DNA of 64,000 nucleotides from Desulfobacteraceae bacterium (GCA_014237465.1 JABZFM010000015.1:37997-101996), one strand, 5' to 3'; counted from the first letter of the stretch, positions 56,207 through 64,000 are shown. The notes: generated from the sequence alone by a model not told the origin. Numbers and translations are program-made.

Positions 56207-56220
56207 ATCGATATATCGAT
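56207..56220. promoter_or_regulatory. Palindrome, probable activator (UAS) site, plus arm
   Basis: ATCGATATATCGAT is a perfect 14-bp palindrome with the same GATATATC core as 52825-52854. Its centre (56213.5) is about 105 bp upstream of the -24 element at 56318. It lies 80 nt ahead of the activator gene, so it could also serve autoregulation. Confidence 0.6.
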
Positions 56221-56316
56221 GTTTAAATATCTAAAAATCGATTAAAAAGGTTCCAATCAAAACCACCAAATATACAATTCGTTGAAAATATAGCTAAATT
56301 AATAAATCAGCCCGGG

Positions 56317-56332
56317 TGGCACATTCCTTGCT
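56317..56332 (+). promoter_or_regulatory. Sigma-54 (-24/-12) promoter, plus arm
   Basis: TGGCAC-ATTCC-TTGCT is essentially the consensus sigma-54 promoter, oriented toward the SCP2 gene at 56517 and divergent from the activator gene. A 15-codon mini-ORF (56361-56408) with GGAG upstream lies in the leader. Confidence 0.85.
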
Positions 56333-56516
56333 CTAATCACTGTCATGAAGGAGCTTAATCATGCTGCGGATTGAAGAGGCGTTCCCGAACCATATATATT
56401 CTGCCTGAAACCAAGGCCGATTGTTTGATCAAGTGGTTCTCTGGGGATCTGAGATTTTTTCCTGATGCGTGATTAAACATAAACTTAAAAAAAATTGCAA
56501 AAATGGAGGTATTAAC

Positions 56517-56915
56517 ATGCAGGCTTTTGAAAGCACTGAGCAGATGTATGACATTATAGGATCGTTGTTACGAGAGATATTGGCGGATGAGACGATTGGC
56601 ACCAAGTACAGGGAATCGGACATGATTATCAAATACAACATTTCCGGACCCACGGGTGAAATATGGGTGACCAAGGAAGGCGAGGTTATTTGCGGTGCAA
56701 CAGATAATCCGCTGGCTCCCTCAGTTGCAATGACCCTTTCAGGTGACAGCTGTCATGCATTCTGGATGCAGGAACTGTCCCTGCCAATGGCGGTGGCCAA
56801 AGGCAAGATAAAAGTCAAGGGTTCTTTGGTCAAAGTGCTCAAGCTTATCCCGCTTCTCAAGCCTGCTTACAAGGCCTATCCGGAAATCGCACGGAAATAT
56901 GGAATGGCTGTCTGA
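56517..56915 (+). CDS. SCP2 sterol-carrier-like protein
   Basis: 132 aa from ATG 56517 with GGAGG 7 nt upstream. SCP2 pattern: MIIKYNISGPTGEIWVTKEG, VAMTLSGDSCHAFWMQELSL and AVAKGKIKVKGSLVKVLKLIPLL, a small lipophilic-ligand-binding fold. First gene of the plus arm under the sigma-54 promoter; distinct from the SCP2 protein at 5401-5727. It suggests the pathway's substrate or intermediate is hydrophobic. Confidence 0.82.
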   Translation: MQAFESTEQMYDIIGSLLREILADETIGTKYRESDMIIKYNISGPTGEIWVTKEGEVICGATDNPLAPSVAMTLSGDSCHAFWMQELSLPMAVAKGKIKVKGSLVKVLKLIPLLKPAYKAYPEIARKYGMAV

Positions 56916-57034
56916 AGGAGATACATCAAGAGAGAAACTGTCCGCACTTGACGTTGTTGCAGCCGGCTTTGACCCATTCAATGTATGGAGCAAAATAGCT
57001 AACAGTTTTTTTAAATAAGAAAAAGAGGTGGTAA

Positions 57035-57760
57035 ATGTACATGGGGGTTGGTTCTTTGGATGTGAATGATTTGACGACAGTTTTGCCCGGTGATCTTCGT
57101 CCTGTGATCGATTTGGATGAGATTGCACGGATAATGGGTGCAAATGGCCGTCGTTTAAGGGGTTCGATTTTGCATGAAGTAACCAGATCTATAACACATG
57201 TAAAAAAAATGATGGCGCCGCAATGTGAAGCAGTGATCGTTCCTGTTGAAAATTGTAAGCGGGGTCTTGTGGTCCTTGCACAGGGAGCTGAACTTGCCAG
57301 CAGAAAACTGGCAAAAGCCCTCAGAGACGCTCAATATGCAGTCTGCTTCATAGTCACTTTGGGCGAAGAAGTGGATGCTGCAATTAAAAAGCACACGCTG
57401 GCTGGTAACGTTTTTAGCGGATATATAATGGACGCCATTGGATCGGCGGCTGCGGAAAATCTGGCTGAACAGTTCCACATGGAGACCGTAAAACGTCTGA
57501 ATGGGATTGGTAAAGGAGGTACCCACCGGTTCAGCCCTGGTTATTGCGACTGGCCCATTACCGAGCAAGGGACCTTGTTTAGCGTTCTTGGGGAAAAACA
57601 TGCAGGTGTCTCCCTGCATAACTCTTCTTTGATGATTCCGAGAAAATCCGTTTCCGCTGTTTTTGGTATCATAGAAGATGTTAGTTCCGGAATAGATCCA
57701 TTTGAGCGTTATAACCCGTGCAGGAATTGTGGAAAAAAAGACTGTGTTTCACGCAGGTAA
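57035..57760 (+). CDS. MetH activation-domain-like protein
   Basis: 241 aa, AGAGG upstream. Same family as 45697-46389: FSPGYCDWPITEQGTLFSVLGE, VSLHNSSLMIPRKSVSAVFG and a C-terminal Cys group NPCRNCGKKDCVSR. The N-terminus carries IDLDEIARIMGANGRR. Presumed helper in corrinoid reductive activation. Having one copy in each arm of the sigma-54 regulon ties the plus arm to the methyltransferase system. Confidence 0.75.
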   Translation: MYMGVGSLDVNDLTTVLPGDLRPVIDLDEIARIMGANGRRLRGSILHEVTRSITHVKKMMAPQCEAVIVPVENCKRGLVVLAQGAELASRKLAKALRDAQYAVCFIVTLGEEVDAAIKKHTLAGNVFSGYIMDAIGSAAAENLAEQFHMETVKRLNGIGKGGTHRFSPGYCDWPITEQGTLFSVLGEKHAGVSLHNSSLMIPRKSVSAVFGIIEDVSSGIDPFERYNPCRNCGKKDCVSRR

Positions 57761-57922
57761 AGAGACATTGCCGAAAAGTAATATTTTACAATGTGAATTT
57801 TCTTGGCACACATTCTGCGTTTATAAAGATTGGATTCAGGATGAAGGTAAAAATAATCTTAAACAAATCTGCGCCTGTGCTTGCGCGTAAAAAATCGAAA
57901 TTTTAGATGGAAGGGTTTTAGC

Positions 57923-58281
57923 ATGATCAGAGTATCGGTCAGAATGGTTGTTGCCCCTGAGAAGCAAGATGAGGTTCTTCTCAGATTGCGTGAGATTGCC
58001 CGAAGAACCAGGGGCAGCAAGGCTGTATCAGCTGCTTCGTTTATCAGGATGTAGAACAAAGACATTCGGTCATGTTTGACGAGGAATGGCGAAATAACAC
58101 TGTAATGGAGCGCCATCTTTGTACACAGGATTATCTGCTTTTGCTTCTTGTGATGGAGATGTCCCTTAAACCGCCGGAGATCCGGTTCAGCACAATTACG
58201 AGTGCCGGTTTAGAGGTCATAGAAAAAGCAAGAATCAAAAAAGAAAAAGTTGAACAACCTGTACGGCAAAAATTGTTTTGA
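57923..58281 (+). pseudogene. ABM-type (antibiotic biosynthesis monooxygenase) protein, frameshifted
   Basis: Frame one starts MIRVSVRMVVAPEKQDEVLL and runs to RRTRGSKA before soon hitting a stop. The homologous continuation, CISCFVYQDVEQRHSVMFDE EWRNNTVMERHL, is in another frame starting near 58025. Adding one base in AAGGCTGT restores an ABM-like ferredoxin-fold protein of about 118 aa. Either an inactivating deletion or a sequencing error. Confidence 0.65.
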
Positions 58282-58294
58282 AAAGCCTTCCCCT

Positions 58295-58337
58295 TAGCCA
58301 GGCGTACAAAAAAATCATAGCCAGGCGTACAAAAAAA
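58295..58337 (+). repeat. Tandem direct repeat
   Basis: TAGCCAGGCGTACAAAAAAA occurs twice with a 23-nt period (58295 and 58318), just after the ABM remnant. Probably a small slippage duplication; no function seen. Confidence 0.7.
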
Positions 58338-58449
58338 ATAGATATTTCCTGGACCCGATTTCACGACTATCAGAGCATCATTCAAAATAGTTTTAAGCCC
58401 CAAAGAAAATTTTAAATCACTTGTAACTTCAGAGGAAGGAAATCATAAG

Positions 58450-59229
58450 ATGAACAAAAAAACGATACTGATCACAGGCGCTGCATCGGGCATTGGACGG
58501 GAAACTGCATTATTCTTTGCCAAAAAAAAATGGTTTGTAGGGATTTTTGATGTCAACGAAGACGGTTTGAAAAGCCTTTCCGATGAAATCGGAAAAGAAA
58601 ACTGTTTCACACAGGTGATGGAGGTGACAGATCCTCAGAGTGTAAAAACGGGCATTGAGGCTTTTGCACAACAAACAGGCGGGAAACTGAATGTCCTTCT
58701 TAATAATGCGGGGATTCTCAAGTTCGGCCGCTATGAAAAGGTCAACCTGCAGGATCATCTTAAGATTATCGATGTCAACGTCAAGGGCTGCCTGAACTGT
58801 ATATACCATGCCTTTGAATATCTTAAAGCTACCCCGGATGCCCGAATCATCAACATGTCTTCAACCTCATCCGCTTACGGAATCCCCGAGTTATCAGTAT
58901 ATTCCGCAACCAAACATGCCCTTTCCGCAATGACGGAAGCGCTGGATATTGAATTTGAAAAATATGGCATCATTGTCTGCGACATCAAACCGCCATATGT
59001 AAAAACACCTTTGCTGGATAATCCAAAAGAGGTTTACAGCATTAAAAAGCTGGGCATCAACTATGGCCCGGAAAGAGTCGCTAAAACAGTCTGGAAATCA
59101 GCCCATAGCCGTAAATTGCATCGAACGTTCGGCGTGCCTCAACATTGCTTATATTTCCTGTTCTGGCTGATGCCGTTTATCAGGCGATTTTTTATAAAGA
59201 CAGTAACGATTTCCGGCAAAGCCGCATAA
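58450..59229 (+). CDS. Short-chain dehydrogenase/reductase
   Basis: 259 aa, GAGGAAGG upstream. Classical SDR: cofactor loop TGAASGIG (9-16), NNAG (85-88), catalytic Ser near 138, Tyr151 and Lys155 (YSATK). The residue after strand beta-2 is Asp (FDVNE), favouring NAD(H). A hydrophobic C-terminal stretch (LYFLFWLMPFIRRFFI) suggests membrane association. In the plus arm, it might oxidise an alcohol or steroid-like substrate carried by SCP2; inference only. Confidence 0.87.
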   Translation: MNKKTILITGAASGIGRETALFFAKKKWFVGIFDVNEDGLKSLSDEIGKENCFTQVMEVTDPQSVKTGIEAFAQQTGGKLNVLLNNAGILKFGRYEKVNLQDHLKIIDVNVKGCLNCIYHAFEYLKATPDARIINMSSTSSAYGIPELSVYSATKHALSAMTEALDIEFEKYGIIVCDIKPPYVKTPLLDNPKEVYSIKKLGINYGPERVAKTVWKSAHSRKLHRTFGVPQHCLYFLFWLMPFIRRFFIKTVTISGKAA

Positions 59230-59331
59230 ACACCACGGGTTTTTCATCGAACAGGCTACAACCGACAAATTATGTATATTTCAATAAATATAACTTTAAA
59301 AAAATCATATTTTTTTTACATGGTAACAATC

Positions 59332-59709
59332 ATGGCAACTATCAAAACCTCTATTGATCATCAAAAAAACCTTACCATTAATATCATCAAGGGCGATCTT
59401 GATCTCAGAGATATCTCTGAGCACTTTACCGATTACTACAGGGGCAAGGTAACGTCAAATGTCATATGGGATCTTACAGGTGCCGATTTAGATAATTTCC
59501 CATCTGAAGATGTTAGATGCCTTGCAAAGATTGGTAGAAAATTTAGCGATCAGAGAAAAGGTGGCAAGACAGCTTTAGTTACACCTCATGATCTTGCTTT
59601 TGCCTTAGGGCGCATGTTTATGGTTTTCGTGGAAATGGAAAATTTTCCTGTCGGCGTAAAAATATTTCACAAACGTGATAAAGCAATGCAATGGATATTT
59701 GAAGGCTAA
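59332..59709 (+). CDS. Uncharacterised small protein
   Basis: 125 aa from ATG 59332 (alternative ATG 59320); neither has a clear ribosome site. Sequence features: IKTSIDHQKNLTINIIKGDL, VIWDLTGADLDNF, GGKTALVTPHDLAFALGRM. The alternating strand-helix pattern and 'DLTG' strand are reminiscent of STAS/SpoIIAA-like folds, but I do not assign a family. It ends 13 nt before the truncated IS3 element. Confidence 0.55.
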   Translation: MATIKTSIDHQKNLTINIIKGDLDLRDISEHFTDYYRGKVTSNVIWDLTGADLDNFPSEDVRCLAKIGRKFSDQRKGGKTALVTPHDLAFALGRMFMVFVEMENFPVGVKIFHKRDKAMQWIFEG

Positions 59710-59721
59710 CCACAACTGAAG

Positions 59722-60713
59722 ATATAGACGCAGCTTCGAGAAACACAGATGGAGCGAGATATATTAAAAAAAGCCATGGCCATCTTCAGCAAAGCACCGA
59801 AATGAGATATCAATTTATCGAAAATCATCGCTCCAGGTTTACGGTGAAGAAGATGTGCCAGGTCCTTAAAATATCTGCGAGCGGGTATCAACATTGGAAG
59901 ACAAAGGAACCGTCTTCCCGGCAAATCAGAAGAGATCGGTTAAAAAAGCGCATCTTTGAACTATATGTGGAGCATAATGGCATGGCCGGTAGTCCAATGA
60001 TCACAGCCGACCTTAATGATGAACCTGAATTTTTTAATGTCAGCCCCAACACAGTTGCCCGGTTGATGCGAGAAATGAATTTGAAATGCAAAACTGTTAA
60101 GAAGTTTGTTGCTACAACTGATTCAAAACATAATGGGCCTGTTGCTCCAAATTTATTAAACAGGGAATTTGATGTAAAAGAGCCGAATACAGTATGGGTA
60201 AGCGACATCACGTATTTAAAAATTGGCCGTAAATGGTATTATCTATCAGTTTTTATGGATCTTTTTTCCAGGTCCGTAATCGGCTGGGATTTAAGTGATT
60301 CACTTGAAAGGTTTTCGGTTATCAAGGCCTTGAATAAGGCTATAATGCGTCGCAGGCCGGGTAAAGGTTTGATGGTTCACAGCGACCGTGGCATCCAATA
60401 TGCCAGTAAAGATTTTAGAAAGTGCCTTAGAACCCATGGTTTTGTCCAAAGCATGAGCCGCAAAGGTAATTGTTGGGATAATGCTGTTGCAGAATCATTT
60501 TTTCATACATTGAAAACACAATTAATTCATCATATTCGTTTTAGTAGTGTTGAGGAAGCTGAAAGAATTCTCTTTAAGTATATTGAAGTTTATTATAACC
60601 AGAGAAGAAAACATTCGGCCAATGGCTGGAAAGCGCCTGCTCACTGTGAGCAGGCATGGCATGATCTGAAAAAAGTGGCTTAACCCGGATTACAGTTTTT
60701 TGGGGAAGGTTCA
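59722..60713 (+). mobile_element. 5'-truncated IS3-family insertion sequence
   Basis: Only the last codons of orfA remain (TQLRETQMERDILKKAMAIF SKAPK*, 59728-59805), overlapping the orfB ATG in ATGA. orfB is intact. The right end, read inward, begins TGAACCTTCCCC (60713 leftward), a typical IS3-like terminus. No matching left terminus precedes orfA, so the left end and most of orfA are deleted. Confidence 0.65.
59802..60683 (+). CDS. IS3-family transposase OrfB
   Basis: 293 aa. HTH_21 region near the N-terminus (CQVLKISASGYQHWK) and an rve integrase core with DDE residues: D in WVSDITYL, D in VHSDRGIQY and E in NAVAESFFHTLK, ending YYNQRRKHSANGWKAP. IS3 elements normally make the active OrfAB protein by -1 frameshifting; with orfA gone, this copy is probably inactive. 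Confidence 0.9.
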   Translation: MRYQFIENHRSRFTVKKMCQVLKISASGYQHWKTKEPSSRQIRRDRLKKRIFELYVEHNGMAGSPMITADLNDEPEFFNVSPNTVARLMREMNLKCKTVKKFVATTDSKHNGPVAPNLLNREFDVKEPNTVWVSDITYLKIGRKWYYLSVFMDLFSRSVIGWDLSDSLERFSVIKALNKAIMRRRPGKGLMVHSDRGIQYASKDFRKCLRTHGFVQSMSRKGNCWDNAVAESFFHTLKTQLIHHIRFSSVEEAERILFKYIEVYYNQRRKHSANGWKAPAHCEQAWHDLKKVA

Positions 60714-60794
60714 AATCGTTAAAGTCTATTTTTTGATTGTAAAAAACAGCTCAACTTAGCGTTGTTGCAGGAAAGAGAAAGGAGAATTAACATT

Positions 60795-62255
60795 ATGCGT
60801 AAAATAACAATACTTCATTTGGCTTTGATCTTGTTTATCAGCCTTGCAGTCACTGTGAATGCACAGACAGTTCAGACCCGCATCGGTAAATTAACGTTTA
60901 GTCATGATTTTGAGAACGGTTACCCATCCGATGAGACTGTTGTAAAGCTTTATGATGAAATGGACTTTCAACGTGCTTGCCAAGCGTATCTGTGGGGATT
61001 GCCTCTTGTGTCAATTGCAGAGTGGCAACACGCTCATGAAAAAATATTCGGTGCTGGCGACGGTGATTTTGTTATCTATACAACCTATCGTGACAAACTG
61101 GGGATAATAACCGCAAATGCGACCACACCTTATGTGTTCGGTTTTGCGAATTTGTCGAAAACCGGACCTCTTGTTTTGGAGTTGAAACCCGGCCCAAATG
61201 CAAGTGGGATATCCACTTTCTGGCAAAAGGCTATCACTGATGTTGGTGCAATGGGACCGGACCAAAACAAAGGTGGTAAATACCTTATTCTCCCTCCGGG
61301 CAATGATATGCCGGATGTCAAAGGTTATTTCATGGTGCGTATGCCAACTCAAAATGCCTGGTTTGGTTTTCGTTCGCTCGAACCGGATTTTGAAACTGGT
61401 TTGTCCTGGATTCGAAGTATGAAAATGTATCCCTATACAAAGAGGAGAAATCCTCCTGAAACAAAATTTATCAATGCAGACAACAAAAAATGGAGTCATG
61501 TGCAACCAAGGGGATTGGTCTACTGGGAACACCTTTCAGAAATAATCAACAATGAAGTTGTACAGACGCACGACCGGGTCATGATGGCAATGCTGAAAAA
61601 CCTTGGAATTGAAAAAGGTAAGGTGTTCAAACCGAATGACAGGCAGAAAAAGATTTTGATAGAAGCTGCCCTTGTCGGTGAGGCTATGGCAAAGGTCAAT
61701 ACCTTTGATAAACGCTTTGAAGATGTTCTGTACAGGTCGGATGCACACTGGAAGTATGTCATGGTCTGGGATTGGACACATGAAACCGAGTATTACCACC
61801 AGCTTGATGAACTGGCTTCCTACACTTATGAAGCTGTGGGTATTGCCAAGGCCATGGACACCAAGGAACCAGGTATCGGTCAGGCTTTCCTGAGTACTTA
61901 TAAAGATAGTAACGGAAAATGGCTTGATGGTGGTGAATCCTATCGTCTCCATCTGCCTCAAGATCCACCCATGAAGCAGTTCTGGTCGATTACGGTCTAT
62001 GATACCGATACCCGCTGTCTCATCAACAACAAGCAACAAATTGCAGATCGATCATCACGAATGGATCTGCTCAAAAACAATGACGGTTCTGTTGACATTT
62101 ACTTCGGCCCCAAAGCACCGGCTGGCAAAGAGAAAAATTGGATTCCGACCGTACCCGATAAAGGCTGGTTCACGTACTTGCGCCTCTATGCCCCGACTGA
62201 GCCTTACTTCGAAAGGAGTTGGAAGTTACCGGATATTGAAAAGGTTGGGAACTGA
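60795..62255 (+). CDS. Exported DUF1254/DUF1214 protein
   Basis: 486 aa from ATG 60795 (GGAG upstream; an in-frame ATG at 60762 lacks one). Signal peptide residues 1-23, cleavage near VNA-QT. DUF1254 part: AYLWGLPLVSIAEW, TANATTPYVFGFANLSKTGPLVLEL. DUF1214 part: PPMKQFWSITVYDTDTRCLI, RSSRMDLLKNNDGSVDIYFG, GWFTYLRLYAPTEPYF. Function unknown for the family. First gene after the IS3 remnant; whether it still depends on the sigma-54 promoter is unclear. Confidence 0.85.
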   Translation: MRKITILHLALILFISLAVTVNAQTVQTRIGKLTFSHDFENGYPSDETVVKLYDEMDFQRACQAYLWGLPLVSIAEWQHAHEKIFGAGDGDFVIYTTYRDKLGIITANATTPYVFGFANLSKTGPLVLELKPGPNASGISTFWQKAITDVGAMGPDQNKGGKYLILPPGNDMPDVKGYFMVRMPTQNAWFGFRSLEPDFETGLSWIRSMKMYPYTKRRNPPETKFINADNKKWSHVQPRGLVYWEHLSEIINNEVVQTHDRVMMAMLKNLGIEKGKVFKPNDRQKKILIEAALVGEAMAKVNTFDKRFEDVLYRSDAHWKYVMVWDWTHETEYYHQLDELASYTYEAVGIAKAMDTKEPGIGQAFLSTYKDSNGKWLDGGESYRLHLPQDPPMKQFWSITVYDTDTRCLINNKQQIADRSSRMDLLKNNDGSVDIYFGPKAPAGKEKNWIPTVPDKGWFTYLRLYAPTEPYFERSWKLPDIEKVGN

Positions 62256-62396
62256 TGAATGTTCATCTTTGCCAGCGAACCTGACCCGTCACCTGACACG
62301 AGGGATGTCAAATTTTTTGTGTTGGGTGAACTTCTCCGTTTGTTAATAACTGTTATAAAAAATTATTGAAATTTTAAAACAGGAGGGTAACTCATA

Positions 62397-63545
62397 ATGA
62401 TAAGATCAATTATTGTGATAGTATTTATTACTTTTTTTATAGGGACTGCAGTAGCATCTGAACGTCCCACAGATGCCCAGCTTCATGCATACAAAGTCGT
62501 GCATCATGCAGAGTATCTGAAGACTACGGCTGCCCAGGCTGGTGGCACCAACAAGCTGATACATACTACGAAACTTCCAACAGAGGGAACCGACCCGGTT
62601 GTCACACCTGCACTGGATCACCTCTATACCAAGGCGGTGATTGACCTGACCAGCGGACCTGTAGTTCTTGAAATCCCGGAGGTTTCAAAAGACAGATACT
62701 TTTCAATTCACATTACTGATCAAGAGCATTATACCATTTACGACGAAGTTCGCCCTCTTGGCAAGTATGTGTTTATTCGCAAAGGGAAAAATATAAAAGT
62801 GCCGGAAGGTGCTAAAGCAATCGAAAGCCCGGGCGACTATCCTCATTTATTTATCCGCACCCAGCTCTTTTCTGAAGATGATAAGCCGAATGTTATTGCC
62901 ATACAGAAACAGATAAAGCTGACAGGGGTAAGGAAAACTTTAAAATTTGATAATGCAATCAAATTTACTCTCAATACACATGACATTTATCCGCAAAACA
63001 AGGGTATTTTGGCCTCGGTTATGGATTATTGCGTTGAAGATCACAAAAAAGTTTTCGACTTCATGACTAAACTGGGCGAAACAGGAAAAATAAAATCTAA
63101 TATAGGGCTCTTCGGCCCCATTGACAGCGACGAGCCTCACAGCAACGATCCGGTTTATAGAGCTTCTGCAATAGTCGGTCATTTGGGCTTGCCGGCAAAG
63201 CATGCCATCTATATTCCTCGATTCATCAATTGCCAGGGAGTTCCCCTAAACGGTGATAATACCGAAGTATTCACCCTTCCATATGAACCTCCCAATGTTA
63301 AAGAATTCTGGTCGATCACCCGCTACAGCGCAATTACCAGAAATACGCTACCGGGGAAAAATGACGTTTTCAATGCCTACAATACCCAACCGGATAAAAA
63401 CGGAAACATAATCATCACCTTTAGTTCCAAAGATCCAAAGGATGGCTCCTATTGGATGCCCGTCAATGCAGGAGATCCCTATTATTACGTCATCCGGTAC
63501 TATGGCACGGATCTTAATAATTTGCCTCCGGATGCTTGTGATTAA
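62397..63545 (+). CDS. Exported DUF1254/DUF1214 protein
   Basis: 382 aa, GGAGGG upstream, signal peptide residues 1-20. DUF1254: TTKLPTEGTDPVVTPALDHL, AVIDLTSGPVVLEIPEVS, RYFSIHITDQEHYTIYDE. C-terminal DUF1214-like: PPNVKEFWSITRYSAITRN, YNTQPDKNGNIIITF, YWMPVNAGDPYYYVIRYYG. Distinct from its neighbour at 60795-62255 but same architecture; 141 nt apart, probably co-transcribed. Confidence 0.83.
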   Translation: MIRSIIVIVFITFFIGTAVASERPTDAQLHAYKVVHHAEYLKTTAAQAGGTNKLIHTTKLPTEGTDPVVTPALDHLYTKAVIDLTSGPVVLEIPEVSKDRYFSIHITDQEHYTIYDEVRPLGKYVFIRKGKNIKVPEGAKAIESPGDYPHLFIRTQLFSEDDKPNVIAIQKQIKLTGVRKTLKFDNAIKFTLNTHDIYPQNKGILASVMDYCVEDHKKVFDFMTKLGETGKIKSNIGLFGPIDSDEPHSNDPVYRASAIVGHLGLPAKHAIYIPRFINCQGVPLNGDNTEVFTLPYEPPNVKEFWSITRYSAITRNTLPGKNDVFNAYNTQPDKNGNIIITFSSKDPKDGSYWMPVNAGDPYYYVIRYYGTDLNNLPPDACD

Positions 63546-64000
63546 TTTCTGAAATAGGCTCATGTAGCAATAAGACATTTACATAACCAAATATTCCACT
63601 GGACCAGTGTGATCGCGGCCGGTGAAGACAATGTTATGCACATTCTTCTGGTATCTTTCTTTCTTCTATAATTTGAAATGGCAACATATTGAGGCTTGTT
63701 CAATTCAAGAAAAATTCAGGATATCTTGGTGGTATCTCAGTTCTATTATCATTGGCGAAAACCTGTGATATGCCTTTATAGGCATAATAATCCGACACAA
63801 GAGTCAATGGGATCTCCAACCATTGCATGAATTTATTATAAAATTCAACATTGCTGATTGAACTGAACCGCTACGCGGAAAATACAGATCCGTTCGTCCT
63901 GCCCAATAAACCGTAATTAAAATCATTTCCGATTATCCAACTATCAATTACAATACCTCCTTAGTAAACGGAAGTCCATTTCTTATAACCTTATTAAGGA
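63546..64000. other. Right-edge region
   Basis: 455 nt. Apart from the interrupted minus-strand frame at 63700-63948, I see no gene, terminator or RNA. No clear terminator follows the DUF1254 gene. Confidence 0.4.
63700..63948 (-). pseudogene. Unidentified ORF with amber codon and non-ATG start
   Basis: Following AAGGAGG (63962-63956) with 7-nt spacing, an ATT opens a frame reading IDSWIIGNDFNYGLLGRTNG SVFSA. TAG (63873-63871) interrupts it, and it resumes in frame as RFSSISNVEFYNKFMQWLEI through YPEFFLN and TGA. The amino acid composition on both sides is protein-like. Most simply a decayed gene; amber readthrough cannot be excluded. Family unknown. Confidence 0.35.

Noticed and set aside
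58295..58337. Start of a CRISPR array
   Set aside because: Only two direct copies with a 3-nt gap and A-rich tails; no spacer-repeat periodicity.
1..64000. tRNA and rRNA genes
   Set aside because: None was recognised by eye; a tRNAscan/Infernal run would be decisive.

Overview
The window looks like a chromosomal segment of a strictly anaerobic sulfate-reducing deltaproteobacterium (Desulfobacterota, probably Desulfobacterales). This rests on gene content: a tetraheme cytochrome c3-like protein, many 4Fe-4S proteins, corrinoid/methyl-tetrahydrofolate methyltransferases, ether-lipid-type enzymes, a UGA-encoded selenoprotein, and isoleucine synthesis through citramalate. The assignment is inference; no rRNA or tRNA gene was recognised.

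Layout. 1-9.8 kb, almost all minus strand: a methyl-THF methyltransferase cut by the window edge, two nitroreductase-family proteins, cytochrome c3, alanine dehydrogenase, an SCP2 protein, an M24 hydrolase, a pentapeptide-repeat protein, a phosphoesterase and an autoregulated TetR repressor. 10-13.8 kb, minus: an AhpD/carboxymuconolactone-decarboxylase-like selenoprotein with in-frame UGA, a winged-helix 4Fe-4S protein, a GntR regulator and a small membrane protein. 14-22 kb, plus: TetR, an alkyl-DHAP-synthase-like flavoprotein, GlpD, DUF169, a frameshifted NAD-binding protein, DUF3795, PadR, a second winged-helix 4Fe-4S protein, then a stand-alone HisF. 23-28.5 kb: a four-PAS histidine kinase, TrmO, RlmD and an alpha/beta hydrolase.

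28.5-37.4 kb is a branched-chain amino acid operon ilvD-ilvB-ilvN-ilvC-cimA-leuA. It is preceded by what looks like a textbook transcription attenuator: a 34-codon leader peptide that is half Ile/Leu/Val, an antiterminator and a terminator. A strong terminator closes the operon. 37.4-43 kb holds a chalcone-isomerase-like/OmpA fusion, pyrD, a glycosyltransferase plus methyltransferase pair, and about 0.8 kb of gene debris.

42.7-63.5 kb is the most unusual part. A large sigma-54 activator (TPR-GAF-AAA-Fis) sits between two transcription units. Each is headed by a good -24/-12 promoter with a GATATATC-centred palindrome about 104 bp upstream. The minus arm encodes a methyl-THF methyltransferase, a corrinoid protein and a UroD-type methyltransferase. 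These are followed by an exported protein, a short CobW-type GTPase with a possible split partner, a Cys-rich protein, a MetH-activation-like protein, a hydantoinase/oxoprolinase ASKHA protein and a crotonase. The plus arm encodes an SCP2 protein, a second MetH-activation-like protein, a frameshifted ABM monooxygenase, an SDR, a small unknown protein, a truncated IS3 element and two exported DUF1254/DUF1214 proteins. I infer a co-regulated corrinoid-dependent demethylation system for an unidentified, perhaps lipophilic, methylated substrate.
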